NCBI GenBank assembly: GCA_028282725.1
Contig: JANQHF010000003.1
Coordinates: 1 to 53,644, forward strand
Source: Saprospiraceae bacterium
GTDB lineage: Bacteria > Bacteroidota > Bacteroidia > Chitinophagales > Saprospiraceae
DNA: 53,644 bases
Reading direction: 5' to 3'
This document shows, piece by piece, positions 1 to 8,092 of this stretch; the first letter of the stretch is position 1, and each line of letters opens with the position of its first letter. The notes beneath the pieces were generated by a model, which ran no database searches, was not told where the DNA came from, and worked only from the letters and a program-made list of their open reading frames with translations. The translations under genes and the position numbers were made by a program.

Positions 1-225
1 TGTTCCCTGGCCAATTGTCGCAAATTGGCGAATGCAAATGACTAAGAGAGCCATTCCGGCTATGACAATAGGAGCAGCCGAAATGATAAGTAACGACGAA
101 GGTAGATATTGAAACAGTTCACAACATCTTGAATTGACGAAAAAGTGAAGATAGGATGGGATCAACACGATCACGATAAACGGCAATGTCATGATCGAAA
201 TAATGTGGGATACGATCTTCTTCAT
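1..225 (-). CDS. Isoprenylcysteine carboxyl methyltransferase-like membrane protein (partial, N-terminus)
   Basis: Only the first 75 codons are in the window; the gene runs off the left edge. It opens MKKIVSHIISIMTLPFIVIV and shows two hydrophobic segments (about residues 8-28 and 47-68), followed by RQFATIGQG. The pattern of a TM helix, a short loop, a second TM helix and then FATIGxG is what I know from bacterial ICMT/phospholipid-methyltransferase-like proteins (PEMT fold), which methylate small or lipid substrates with SAM at the inner membrane. The SAM-binding C-terminal half is not visible, so the assignment rests on the N-terminus only. The next gene upstream in transcription (amidohydrolase, ending at 232) stops 6 bp before this start, so the two are probably co-transcribed. 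Confidence 0.6.
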   Translation of the reverse strand, partial: MKKIVSHIISIMTLPFIVIVLIPSYLHFFVNSRCCELFQYLPSSLLIISAAPIVIAGMALLVICIRQFATIGQGT

Positions 226-231
226 TCCAAA

Positions 232-1938
232 TCAGATCTTCTGATACTTGACTTTACCTCCGACAATGGTATACAGAATTTCGGTATCCAGAATTTCTTC
301 ATCGCTACAAGTGATTAAATTCTTTGAAAGAATGGTAATGTCCGCATACTTGTTCTTTTCTAATGATCCCTTCACTTCTTCTTCAAAGGCAGCATAGGCA
401 TTGGCCATCGTATAGCTATAGAGTGCCTCATCTCGTGTAAGGGCCTGTTCCGGAAAAAATTCAAATCCATTATCGATCCTCTTTCGTGTGACAGTCGCAT
501 AATAGGATTCTATGGGATTGATATCTTCTACAGGCGCGTCCGTTCCGTTGGTGACCAGACCTCCACTGTCCACAATTGATCTCCAGGGATATGCTCCTTC
601 ACGTGCGCGCTGATAGCCTAATCTCTTTTCAACAAACGGTGCATCCGAGGTACAATGAATACCTTGCATAGAGGCAATCACACCTAATTGGCCAAAACGA
701 GGAATATCATCGGTATGCAGGTGTTGACTATGTTCAATTCTCCATCGCAAGTCCTTATTGTCTGACTGATTGTATATCGATTCGAATATATCAAGAACCT
801 CCCTGTTAGCACGATCACCGATGGCGTGTACGCAAAGTTGCATATCAGCCTGCATTGCCAATTCGGCAATTGCCTGTACTTCACTGATTTCGGTGGTATT
901 TTGCCCGACAAAGTTTTCTTTATCCTCATAGGATTCCAGAAGCCAGGCACCAAAAGACCCTAGAGCTCCATCCACTTCTGATTTAATGGATCTGCAAGTG
1001 AAAAAGCCATTTCCGGCATCGATGACCCTGTAATCTCCGAGCTTCCCTCTCATTTGTTCTGAAGAATGCCTCAACATCGACCACAACCGGATATCCAGCT
1101 CTGCATTTTCGGCCATCTCCCTGTATCGATCGAGAGACTCAAATTGTGCCCCCGCATCTTGAAAACTAGTAACACCATTTTCCAGGCATTCCTCCTGGGC
1201 CAATGCTATTCCTTCATACCATTCTTTCAATTTCTGTTCATCACTCTGGTCCTGCAGATAATAATTATATGCATTCCTGATTATTGACATGGCACGTTCC
1301 TCGAATACGCCTATGGCATTGCCATTTTCATCACGCACGATTTCGCCACCAGCAGGATTCGGAGTTTCAGGAGTCACACCTGCGATTTCCATTGCCTTTG
1401 CATTTGCAAGCAATCCATGCCCGCTTGCGTGGCGCAACATAACAGGATTATCAGGAGAAATCTCACTCAAGTCAAAGTGCCTGGGGTAACCGTGAATATG
1501 GTCATCAGGTGTCTCAGTCCACTTTTCCTGGTGCCATCCCCGGCCAATGATCCATTCACCCTTCTCAGACTCCTTTACTTTTTCGGCTACCATGGCAACA
1601 ATTTCATCCCACGATTTACTTCTCAGGAAATTTAAGTTCATCAGACTTTGACCCAAACCACTGAAATGTCCATGCCCTTCAATGAAGCCCGGGATTACAA
1701 AAGCCTTTTCAGCATCAATCAGCTGAGTCTTTTCTCCTGTTTGTGTCAAGATGGATTCGTCTGTTCCCAGATCAATGATTTTGCCATCCCTGATACTGAT
1801 CGCCTCATACATCGAACGATCCTCATCAACAGTGTAGATCTTTGCATTATGAATGATTAAATCAGGTACTTGCTTTTGTTCATTTTGACAGCTCACCCAT
1901 AGGACGAACATGACTATTAGTAGTGTAATTCTCTTCAC
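232..1938 (-). CDS. Amidohydrolase family lipoprotein (YtcJ/NfdA-like metal-dependent hydrolase)
   Basis: 568 residues when started at the GTG at 1938. That start is preferred because it gives a lipoprotein signal (MKRITLLIVMFVLWVSC, lipid Cys at 17), whereas the longer open frame would run into the divergent gene at 1995. After the signal come the small beta domain (DLIIHNAKIYTVDED), the metal-binding HxH in GHGHFSG (His89, His91), later His pairs (CVHAIGDRAN, IEHSQHLH) and a catalytic Asp region (TNGTDAPVED). This is the Amidohydro_3 branch of the superfamily, which hydrolyses C-N bonds of unknown amides. The lipid anchor places it in the cell envelope, facing the periplasm. It is followed 6 bp later by the partial methyltransferase. 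The natural substrate cannot be read from sequence. Confidence 0.85.
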   Translation of the reverse strand: MKRITLLIVMFVLWVSCQNEQKQVPDLIIHNAKIYTVDEDRSMYEAISIRDGKIIDLGTDESILTQTGEKTQLIDAEKAFVIPGFIEGHGHFSGLGQSLMNLNFLRSKSWDEIVAMVAEKVKESEKGEWIIGRGWHQEKWTETPDDHIHGYPRHFDLSEISPDNPVMLRHASGHGLLANAKAMEIAGVTPETPNPAGGEIVRDENGNAIGVFEERAMSIIRNAYNYYLQDQSDEQKLKEWYEGIALAQEECLENGVTSFQDAGAQFESLDRYREMAENAELDIRLWSMLRHSSEQMRGKLGDYRVIDAGNGFFTCRSIKSEVDGALGSFGAWLLESYEDKENFVGQNTTEISEVQAIAELAMQADMQLCVHAIGDRANREVLDIFESIYNQSDNKDLRWRIEHSQHLHTDDIPRFGQLGVIASMQGIHCTSDAPFVEKRLGYQRAREGAYPWRSIVDSGGLVTNGTDAPVEDINPIESYYATVTRKRIDNGFEFFPEQALTRDEALYSYTMANAYAAFEEEVKGSLEKNKYADITILSKNLITCSDEEILDTEILYTIVGGKVKYQKI

Positions 1939-1982
1939 AATAATTTCATTCTTATTTGATAAGGCGCTCTGCGGTATATTCC

Positions 1983-1990
1983 TACTTTTG
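1983..1990 (+). promoter_or_regulatory. Bacteroidota-type -7 promoter element (TAnnTTTG)
   Basis: TACTTTTG fits the TAnnTTTG consensus of the Bacteroidota primary sigma factor. It ends 4 bp before the ATG at 1995, so transcription would begin at or next to the start codon and the mRNA would be nearly leaderless. A TTTG lies at 1955-1958, but the 24-bp spacing is longer than the usual 19-21. Confidence 0.5.
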
Positions 1991-1994
1991 CGCA

Positions 1995-2972
1995 ATGACC
2001 TTAAATATATCACAAGCCAACGAGCTTCTGGATATTCATTTTGAAAAGAATGTCTCACTTCGACAACCGGTAGAACTGTACGAACCCCGAAATTATATAA
2101 TGTCATTAGGGGGTAAGAGATTGCGATCTTTTCTGTGCCTTCTGGGCTATTCATCCTACAATTCGGACGTGGAAAAGGCGCAAGATCTCGCTTATGCCAT
2201 CGAATTGTTTCACAATTTCACCCTGGTCCACGATGATATTATGGATGATGCGGATCTTAGGCGAGGAAGTCCCAGTGTCCATAAGAAATATGACTCAAAT
2301 ACAGCCATTTTGACTGGCGATGTCATGTTGGTTGAAGTCTATGACCGGTTGACATCATTGGATTCAGACAGGACACTTGAAATCATAAAGTTCTTCACTG
2401 ATACTGCCCGCAAAGTATGTGAAGGCCAAAGTCTTGATATGACCTTCGAGACCCGGGAAGAAGTATCAATAGACGAATATCTCAAAATGATTGAATTGAA
2501 AACTGCTGTTTTATTGGGAGGTGCATTGAAATTAGGGGCAATGTTAGGGGGAGCCGGTCAGGAAGAGATGGATCACCTCTACAACTTTGGATTAAATGCA
2601 GGTATTAGTTTTCAACTTCAGGATGATTACCTGGATGTTTTTGGAGATGCCAGGTCATTCGGTAAGAAAATCGGGGGTGATATTATACAGGGCAAGAAAA
2701 CCTATTTATATCTGAAAGCACTCGAATTGTTAGTGCCGGAAGACAAACCACATTTTGTCGAATTGTACCAAAAGAATGTTATGAATGAAGGAGATAAGGT
2801 ACAGCGGGTTAAAAATGTGTACGAGGAGCTGTACCTGTCCAATTATTGTCATGAAGCCAAGGAGGCTTTCTTTCAGCTCGCTCAATCACACCTGGATCAG
2901 GTTAACCTGGAAGAAAATCAAAAATTGGAATTACATCAATTTGCAAGGAGATTGTTGGATAGAGAAGTCTGA
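1995..2972 (+). CDS. Polyprenyl synthetase family protein (trans-prenyl diphosphate synthase)
   Basis: 325 residues from the ATG at 1995. It condenses isopentenyl diphosphate with an allylic diphosphate to make a longer all-trans prenyl diphosphate. The first Asp-rich motif is DDIMDD (Asp80, Asp81, Asp84) and the second is DDYLD (Asp210, Asp211, Asp214). GGKRLR near residue 39 binds the IPP diphosphate. An aromatic residue (Phe75) sits five positions before the first Asp motif, which in this family tends to shorten the product; FPP or GGPP is possible, but product length cannot be fixed by eye. It is divergent from the amidohydrolase (56 bp apart) and is followed 5 bp later by a glycosyltransferase, probably in one transcript. 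Confidence 0.9.
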   Translation: MTLNISQANELLDIHFEKNVSLRQPVELYEPRNYIMSLGGKRLRSFLCLLGYSSYNSDVEKAQDLAYAIELFHNFTLVHDDIMDDADLRRGSPSVHKKYDSNTAILTGDVMLVEVYDRLTSLDSDRTLEIIKFFTDTARKVCEGQSLDMTFETREEVSIDEYLKMIELKTAVLLGGALKLGAMLGGAGQEEMDHLYNFGLNAGISFQLQDDYLDVFGDARSFGKKIGGDIIQGKKTYLYLKALELLVPEDKPHFVELYQKNVMNEGDKVQRVKNVYEELYLSNYCHEAKEAFFQLAQSHLDQVNLEENQKLELHQFARRLLDREV

Positions 2973-2977
2973 ATAAA

Positions 2978-3979
2978 TTGGAAAAAAGAAAGAAAGTGCT
3001 TTACGCTGTTCAGGCCACGGGAAACGGTCATTTGAGCAGATGCCTTGAGTTCTATCCTGCACTCATTAAGTATGCCGATGTGGACGTATTATTGAGTGGG
3101 ATTCAAGGTGACCTGAAAATGCCTTTTCCCGTAAAGTTCAGAAAACATGGCCTGGGTTATATTTTTGGAACCAAAGGAGGGATTAATTATTGGGCCACAG
3201 CAAAAACCATGAAACCACTTCGTTTGATCAAGGATATTTTTAATCTCGATCTATCAGGCTACGATCTTGTGATCAATGATTTTGAACCGATTAGCGCGTA
3301 TGCACGCAAGTGGAGATTTAAGAAGCTCGAATGTGTAGCACTGAGTCATCAGGCAGCTTTTTTTGGAAAGAACATTCCGCGTCCCAACAGGAAAGGATAT
3401 TTAGCCGAATTCATATTTAAATATTTTGCACCGGCCACAAGGAAGATTGGACTTCATTTCAAGGCATATGACAAAAATGTATATACCCCTGTAATTAGAA
3501 AGGAAATTCGAAATTTACCTTTGAACTATCTTGATAATGAAATTCTTGTCTACCTTCCTTCATTCTCTCATAGCAGATTGAAATTGGAATTTGAAAATTT
3601 TTCTGATTTTAATTTTAAAATATTCTCAAAACATGCCACTGCAAAGGAAGATCATAATCATATTAAAATTTTTCCTGTGGACAAGGAGAATTGGATGAAG
3701 ACGCTGGCAACAACATCTTATGCAATTATGGGTGCTGGTTTTCAAGGAGTTTCCGAGATGTTGTTTTTGAAAAAAAAATTAATGGTAATACCGATGAGAA
3801 AGCAATATGAACAGGAATGTAATGCAAAGGCCTTATCAGAAATGGGAGTGAAGGTGATCAACAGTATAGGAGATAATTTCCAATCGATCATAAAAGGTTG
3901 GTTACATAAGGTCAAACCCATCGATATTGAATATCCTGATCATACGGATAAACTGGCCAGGATGGCCCTTGGTATTTAA
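2978..3979 (+). CDS. Glycosyltransferase family protein (MJ1255/VC2487-like, GT-B fold)
   Basis: 333 residues from a TTG start, chosen because the conserved nucleotide-sugar-transferase opening VLYAVQATGNGHLSRC must be N-terminal and no usable ATG lies near. The N-half has the GxGHxxR-like loop (GNGHLSRC); the C-half has AIMGAGFQGVSEMLFLKKKLMVIPM, a typical GT-B donor-binding region, then QYEQECNA. This matches the uncharacterised TIGR00661-type family distantly related to MurG and UDP-glucuronosyltransferases. No signal or TM segment is evident, so it is probably cytosolic or peripheral on the inner membrane. The 5-bp gap after the prenyl synthase suggests coupled expression, perhaps modifying a prenyl or other lipid; that link is inference only. 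Confidence 0.75.
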   Translation: MEKRKKVLYAVQATGNGHLSRCLEFYPALIKYADVDVLLSGIQGDLKMPFPVKFRKHGLGYIFGTKGGINYWATAKTMKPLRLIKDIFNLDLSGYDLVINDFEPISAYARKWRFKKLECVALSHQAAFFGKNIPRPNRKGYLAEFIFKYFAPATRKIGLHFKAYDKNVYTPVIRKEIRNLPLNYLDNEILVYLPSFSHSRLKLEFENFSDFNFKIFSKHATAKEDHNHIKIFPVDKENWMKTLATTSYAIMGAGFQGVSEMLFLKKKLMVIPMRKQYEQECNAKALSEMGVKVINSIGDNFQSIIKGWLHKVKPIDIEYPDHTDKLARMALGI

Positions 3980-3988
3980 AATTTGAAT

Positions 3989-4432
3989 TTAGAATATAAT
4001 CTTACAGGTCCACCATCCATCGTCTATGATGACATTATTTTTTGAGTAAAATTTGACTGCAGGCTCATTCCAATCCAGCACTTGCCATTTTGCTAAAGCA
4101 CACCCTTTGTTTTTTGCAATTTGCAGGAATTCATCGAATAATAATTGTCCGACACCAAGACCTCTTTCGCTTTCCCTGACTACGAAATCCTCCAGATATA
4201 ACATCTTACCTTTCCAGGTTGAAAAAGTCATATAGTAAATGCACGTTCCAATTACTTCTTCTTCAGATAGAGCAACGATCGCTTCAAAGGCCCCGTCACG
4301 ATACAGTTGCTGATAATCTTCTAACGTAAGCCATATTTCTTCCCTGGCCTTTTCAAAAACCGCCAATTCTTCTACCAATGAATATATATCCGGAATATGT
4401 TCAGATTCTGCTGTGACTATGGAAATGTTCAT
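3989..4432 (-). CDS. GNAT family N-acetyltransferase (SSAT/thialysine acetyltransferase-like)
   Basis: 147 residues, normal for a single GNAT domain. Acetyl-CoA-binding motif A is ESERGLGVGQLLFDEFL (Arg90-Gly91-x-Gly93-x-Gly95), preceded by the beta-4 strand MLYLEDFVV. The C-terminal LDWNEPAVKFYSKNNV is the motif B region, with the Asn-Glu-Pro-Ala and Phe-Tyr seen in spermidine/spermine N1-acetyltransferase-like enzymes. The likely reaction is acetyl transfer to a small primary amine such as a polyamine or thialysine. It is the last gene of a minus-strand run folK - deoxynucleoside kinase - GNAT (10-bp gap to the kinase). Confidence 0.85.
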   Translation of the reverse strand: MNISIVTAESEHIPDIYSLVEELAVFEKAREEIWLTLEDYQQLYRDGAFEAIVALSEEEVIGTCIYYMTFSTWKGKMLYLEDFVVRESERGLGVGQLLFDEFLQIAKNKGCALAKWQVLDWNEPAVKFYSKNNVIIDDGWWTCKIIF

Positions 4433-4442
4433 TGTAAATAAA

Positions 4443-5093
4443 TTAGACCAGGAGACTTACTCTATGAACCCCCGGAAGATACTTAGAGGCCAAAATATGT
4501 TTGATAGCTTCATAGCTCTTTGGATCACTGACAAAATCCGTTTCATTCAGATCCAGAATAACAACCGGAAAGGTCAGAATGTTCTTAAAGTAATCAAAAT
4601 AGGTGTCCTGGATAGTTTTTAAATAATTTGCCTCGATCAATTTTTCATATTCCCGCCCTCGAATATCGATCAACTTTTTCAGCACATGGACATCCCGGTG
4701 GAAGTAGACCAGAATATCGGGTTTTGGGAAATTGGCATTCAATACATTCCATAGATTTTGAAACAATCGGTATTCTTCTTCAATTAAATTATTCTTGGCA
4801 AAGAGTAGTGACTTCACAAATGAGTAATCTGCAATGGTGAAATCCTGGAAAAGATCCTGGGAAAGCAATTGATTCTGCAATTGCTTATATCGTTCCGTCA
4901 TGAAAAACAACTCAACCGAAAAGGCATATCGCTCCCTGTCCTGGTAGAAGAGTGGTAGAAATGGATTATCCCTGAATTCTTCAAGAATTAATTCGCAATT
5001 GAATTCTCGCGCGATCATCCTTGAGAATGTCGTTTTACCAGTACCTATATTTCCTTCGACACAGATATAATTATATGGAAAACGAATACTCAT
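4443..5093 (-). CDS. Deoxynucleoside kinase family protein
   Basis: 216 residues. The P-loop GNIGTGKTT (residues 14-22) sits right after the first strand YNYICVE, the hallmark of the dNK/thymidine-kinase-2-like family, which phosphorylates deoxynucleosides for dNTP salvage in the cytosol. Further support comes from the substrate-lid helix FSVELFFMTERYKQL, the DYSF segment near residue 109, and LVYFHRDVHVLKKLIDIRGREYE carrying the Arg-rich lid (RGREYE). It starts on the last base of folK (TAATG overlap), so the two are translationally coupled. Bacteroidota often carry this kinase next to folK, which fits. Base specificity is not readable here. Confidence 0.87.
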   Translation of the reverse strand: MSIRFPYNYICVEGNIGTGKTTFSRMIAREFNCELILEEFRDNPFLPLFYQDRERYAFSVELFFMTERYKQLQNQLLSQDLFQDFTIADYSFVKSLLFAKNNLIEEEYRLFQNLWNVLNANFPKPDILVYFHRDVHVLKKLIDIRGREYEKLIEANYLKTIQDTYFDYFKNILTFPVVILDLNETDFVSDPKSYEAIKHILASKYLPGVHRVSLLV

Positions 5094-5584
5094 TACTGTT
5101 TTTCTTGTGCCATTACCAAACTTTCATCCTCACATTCCTCCAATAGCTCGCTGATTGATTTGTGAAAAACCGGGTGTACAATTTCAGGAGCGATTTCACG
5201 TAAGGGAATGAGTACAAAATTGCGTAAGTGCATTCTTGGATGTGGGATTGTCAGATGCTCATTTTCTGACACCACGTTTTCATAAAGCAAGATATCTATA
5301 TCAATATTTCTTGGTCCAAATTTCACCGGGCCTTTCTTCTTGTCAAGAATATGCTCAATTTCCAGGATTTTAGAGTGCACTTCAGAAGGGCTCAATTCAG
5401 TCGAGATCATCAAAACCTGGTTTACAAAATCAGCTTGTTCCATATATCCCCATGGAGCTGTAGAATAGATCCGTGAGCAAGATATGGTAGTACCTACTAT
5501 TACGTTAATCAAAATTCCGGCTCTTCTCAACATGAAACACTTGTCAGCCGAATTACTTCCTAAACCAAGGACAACAGTTGGCAT
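5093..5584 (-). CDS. folK: 2-amino-4-hydroxy-6-hydroxymethyldihydropteridine diphosphokinase
   Basis: 163 residues, full length for HPPK. The enzyme transfers pyrophosphate from ATP to 6-hydroxymethyl-7,8-dihydropterin, the step before dihydropteroate synthase in folate synthesis. Visible family motifs are the N-terminal GLGSN, the pterin-loop YSTAPWGYMEQADFVNQV, the signature GPRNIDIDILLY with its Mg2+-binding Asp pair, and IPHPRMHLRNFVLIPL. The start at 5584 gives MPTVVLGLGSN, with no room for a longer conserved N-terminus. It is first in the folK-dNK-GNAT run. No Bacteroidota -7 element is obvious in the 60 bp upstream. Confidence 0.95.
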   Translation of the reverse strand: MPTVVLGLGSNSADKCFMLRRAGILINVIVGTTISCSRIYSTAPWGYMEQADFVNQVLMISTELSPSEVHSKILEIEHILDKKKGPVKFGPRNIDIDILLYENVVSENEHLTIPHPRMHLRNFVLIPLREIAPEIVHPVFHKSISELLEECEDESLVMAQEKQ

Positions 5585-6030
5585 ATGTGTATAGAGTCGA
5601 ATTTGGACATATTACTATTTCATTGCATATATATAAAAATTTCCATACGTATATAGGGGAGAAGAAGAATTATCATGTCTTAATAATTGAATCTTTGATT
5701 TCTCGTCTTTCACGACTTGAGTTTAGCGTTTAAAATGTTCAAGGGATTAAGTTACGAAAGCGTTTATATTAAAAGTGAGGACGAGATAACCCTTAAAAAG
5801 CTGATTGTCTGAAAAGTTAAGACACAGTTTTTTGCTCTTTACACATAAAGACCCCGATGAAAACCGTTGGGGTCTTTTTTTATCCATCCCTAGTAGAGCA
5901 CAGGTAGACCAACTGATCTTGCCGATTTCAATCTGCTTATAGCGCATCTAAATAACCTTACCGGACAGGCAGCAAAGAAGGTCCAGTCAAATTTTGATCA
6001 GAGCGGTTGGATTAAGAATCTCCCCGAAGC
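5585..6030. other. Gene-poor interval with an orphan terminator and an open remnant
   Basis: About 450 bp between the start of folK and the 3' end of the symporter. Its first third is AT-rich and presumably holds the folK promoter. The middle carries a strong plus-strand hairpin terminator (5847-5881) that follows no recognisable plus-strand gene. The right end is open in one plus frame from 5897 to 6034 without an ATG. No tRNA or known RNA family is recognised. Confidence 0.6.
5847..5881 (+). terminator. Rho-independent terminator without an assigned gene
   Basis: A perfect 9-bp stem, AAAGACCCC (5847-5855) with GGGGTCTTT (5869-5877), a 13-nt loop, and a run of T ending at 5881. It points rightward. 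No plus-strand gene precedes it in the 260 bp back to folK, which is transcribed away, so it either ends an unrecognised small RNA or is left from a lost gene. Confidence 0.65.
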
Positions 6031-6034
6031 CTAG
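5897..6034 (+). pseudogene. Possible C-terminal remnant of a lost coding region
   Basis: A plus-strand frame preceded by two consecutive TAG codons (5891-5896) stays open for 45 codons and ends in TAG at 6032-6034, overlapping the stop of the symporter. It has no ATG. The translation has a plausible protein character (for example NLLIAHLNNLTGQAAKKVQ followed by SGWIKNLPEA) but matches nothing I recognise. It could be a decayed gene end or a chance frame. Confidence 0.2.
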
Positions 6035-7683
6035 GCATTTGCTTTAATGGCCGCTATATATTTAGCCAATTCTTCTTTAACACGTGGGAAAAGAATGAAA
6101 AGTGCCAGCATATTCGGGAATACCAATGCCAGGATCATCGCATCTGAAAAGCCCCATACTGAACTCATATCTCCTGCAGCACCAATAACGATGAACACGA
6201 GAAACAAAAGCTTGTAACTCATATCAGAAGCCCTGCTCTTTCCAAAGAGATACATCCACGATTGAAGGCCGTAGTATGACCATGATATCATGGTGGAAAC
6301 AGCGAACAGGACTACTGCCAGTGTCAGGAATGGTCCTGCAAACGGTATGTATTCCCCAAATGCCCTGGCTGTAATTCCAGCTCCTTCAAGTGATTGACCA
6401 TCAATAATCACAGCACCACCTTCTCCACCATAGGTAAACATGCCATTGGTATTGAAAATTATGATTACGAGTGCTGTCATTGTACAAATGACAACGGTGT
6501 CAATAAAGGGCTCCAACAATGCTACCAATCCTTCAGAAGCAGGGTATCGCGTCTTTACAGCAGAGTGGGCAATCGAAGCGGATCCCGCCCCGGCTTCATT
6601 TGAAAATGCGGCCCTTTGAAAGCCTACGATCAAGACGCCCATCAGGCCTCCCAAACCAGCTTGGGGATTGAAAGCTTGTGAAAAAATCTGGCTAAATGCC
6701 GCACCAATTTGATTGAAATTGACTCCCAGGATGTATAGACAGGCAATCACATACATAACGGCCATAAAGGGTACGATTTTTTCAGTTACGGATGCGATGC
6801 GTTTGATCCCGCCTATGATGATGATGCCGACCAAAATCGCTAATATGATTCCGATGATCGTACGTGCACTACCCCCGGTCATTCCAAATGAGTCTACCAA
6901 TTGCATAACAGCCTGGTTGGACTGAGCTGCATTTCCACCGCCAAAAGACGCACCGATACATAAAAAGGCAAATATTACAGCTAATGCCTGACCTAACCGG
7001 GTAAAACCTCTTTCTTTTAAACCCTTGGTCATATAGTACATGGGACCACCATATACAGTTCCATCCGGACCTACATCCCGATACCTGACTCCAAGGGTAC
7101 ATTCAACAAATTTGGTGGACATACCGATCAAGCCACATAGGATCATCCAAAAGGTGGCCCCCGGTCCGCCCAGGGCAATGGCGAGAGCAACTCCAGCTAT
7201 ATTACCATTTCCAACCGTTCCTGATACTGCGGTGGCGAGTGCTTGAAAATGACTCACCTCGCCCTCCTGGCTCTCATCTCGAATAGTATCTACAATATCA
7301 CCATGATCAATATTCACCGTTGCTTTCTCCAATACACCATGACCTTCAATGTCGTCATAGTGGCCTCGCACCACGTTGATGGCTAATCCAAACTTTCGGA
7401 TATTGACAAAGCCAAAATAGACCGTGAAGAACGTAGCTCCCAGTACGAGCAAAATAATGATCGTAGGGACAGGTCTTCCAAAAATGGCCTCGGAAAAAGG
7501 GAAGGTGTGCAAGATAACGGATTGCCAGGCATTTGAAATAGGAGTGAACCATTCGTTGATCCTTTCGTCCAATCCCATTTCTTCGCCGCTCTGCTGGGCG
7601 AATGTTATTATTGGTAAGAGCAGAATAATACAGGACAAAAGCCATCTATGTCCTTCCGATCGCAATTTCATATTGATATCCAT
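6031..7683 (-). CDS. Alanine/glycine:cation symporter family protein (AGCS)
   Basis: 550 residues; an alternative ATG at 7671 would remove four residues. The AGCS family imports alanine or glycine with Na+ across the inner membrane. Support: about ten hydrophobic helices, the motif AVSGTVGNGNIAGVALAIALGG, GTVYGGPMYYM, and the family signature SNEAGAGSASIAHSA. The N-terminus is an apparent cleavable signal peptide ending TFAQQ, as in many Bacteroidota members. A polar insertion (GHYDDIEGHGVLEKATVNID and on) precedes the substrate region. It is longer than a typical ~450-490-residue member because of the signal peptide and this insertion. It lies downstream of the duplicated 18-bp array, which separates it from the acyltransferase gene upstream. 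Confidence 0.92.
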   Translation of the reverse strand: MDINMKLRSEGHRWLLSCIILLLPIITFAQQSGEEMGLDERINEWFTPISNAWQSVILHTFPFSEAIFGRPVPTIIILLVLGATFFTVYFGFVNIRKFGLAINVVRGHYDDIEGHGVLEKATVNIDHGDIVDTIRDESQEGEVSHFQALATAVSGTVGNGNIAGVALAIALGGPGATFWMILCGLIGMSTKFVECTLGVRYRDVGPDGTVYGGPMYYMTKGLKERGFTRLGQALAVIFAFLCIGASFGGGNAAQSNQAVMQLVDSFGMTGGSARTIIGIILAILVGIIIIGGIKRIASVTEKIVPFMAVMYVIACLYILGVNFNQIGAAFSQIFSQAFNPQAGLGGLMGVLIVGFQRAAFSNEAGAGSASIAHSAVKTRYPASEGLVALLEPFIDTVVICTMTALVIIIFNTNGMFTYGGEGGAVIIDGQSLEGAGITARAFGEYIPFAGPFLTLAVVLFAVSTMISWSYYGLQSWMYLFGKSRASDMSYKLLFLVFIVIGAAGDMSSVWGFSDAMILALVFPNMLALFILFPRVKEELAKYIAAIKANA

Positions 7684-7752
7684 AATTGTTGAAGCGCAGT
7701 AAGATATCTATAACGTCTGAAATGCACAAATTATGCCTTCATCCCTTATTGC

Positions 7753-7790
7753 TTAAAGCCAAAGTGGCGCGCTTTAAGCCGCCCGCCAGA
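7753..7790 (+). repeat. Degenerate 18-bp units preceding array copy 1
   Basis: Two diverged units, TTAAAGCCAAAGTGGCGC (7753-7770) and TTTAAGCCGCCCGCCAGA (7773-7790), with a 2-bp offset between them. They keep the TTAAAG/TTTAAG opening of the main arrays and stand just before the header of copy 1, in the same relation that units 7-8 of copy 1 have to the header of copy 2. They look like the tail of an older third copy. Confidence 0.55.
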
Positions 7791-7799
7791 TAGTGGCCA

Positions 7800-8092
7800 T
7801 TTGAGATCATTCACAGTTAACAGTTAAAGGAGGAGGATCTGAATTCCGGACCAGGAAATCGTCCAAAATCCACCAAAGTAGAACAGGTTGTTGACAATTA
7901 TTCAGGAAAGATTATTTTCTAAAGCAGGCGATAACTTAAAGTTAGGTGACGGCTTTAAGCAAGGTGACGCCTTTAAGTAAGGGTATGCCTTAGAGCAAGG
8001 TGACAGCTTGAAGCAGGGTGACAGCTTTAAGTGAGGTGATGGCTTTGAGCCACCGGGCCGCTCTAAGCGACCCTGTCGATTGCCAGATGTCG
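7800..8092 (+). repeat. Header plus 18-bp unit array, copy 1
   Basis: The header (7800-7917) begins TTTGAGATCATTCAC and contains AAAGGAGGAGG and a GAATTC. Nine contiguous 18-bp units follow from 7918 to 8079: TCTAAAGCAGGCGATAAC, TTAAAGTTAGGTGACGGC, TTTAAGCAAGGTGACGCC, TTTAAGTAAGGGTATGCC, TTAGAGCAAGGTGACAGC, TTGAAGCAGGGTGACAGC, TTTAAGTGAGGTGATGGC, TTTGAGCCACCGGGCCGC, then a diverged ninth. The consensus is about TTTAAGNNAGGTGACNGC. There are no spacers between units. On the plus strand the frame reads roughly (L/F)KxGD(x) but is broken by TAA and TGA at the third codon. Copy 2 begins 293 bp further on. Confidence 0.9.

Noticed and set aside
1939-2154. N-terminal extension of the amidohydrolase to an ATG at 2154
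   Set aside because: It would overlap the divergent prenyl synthase and hide the lipoprotein signal that begins at the GTG at 1938.
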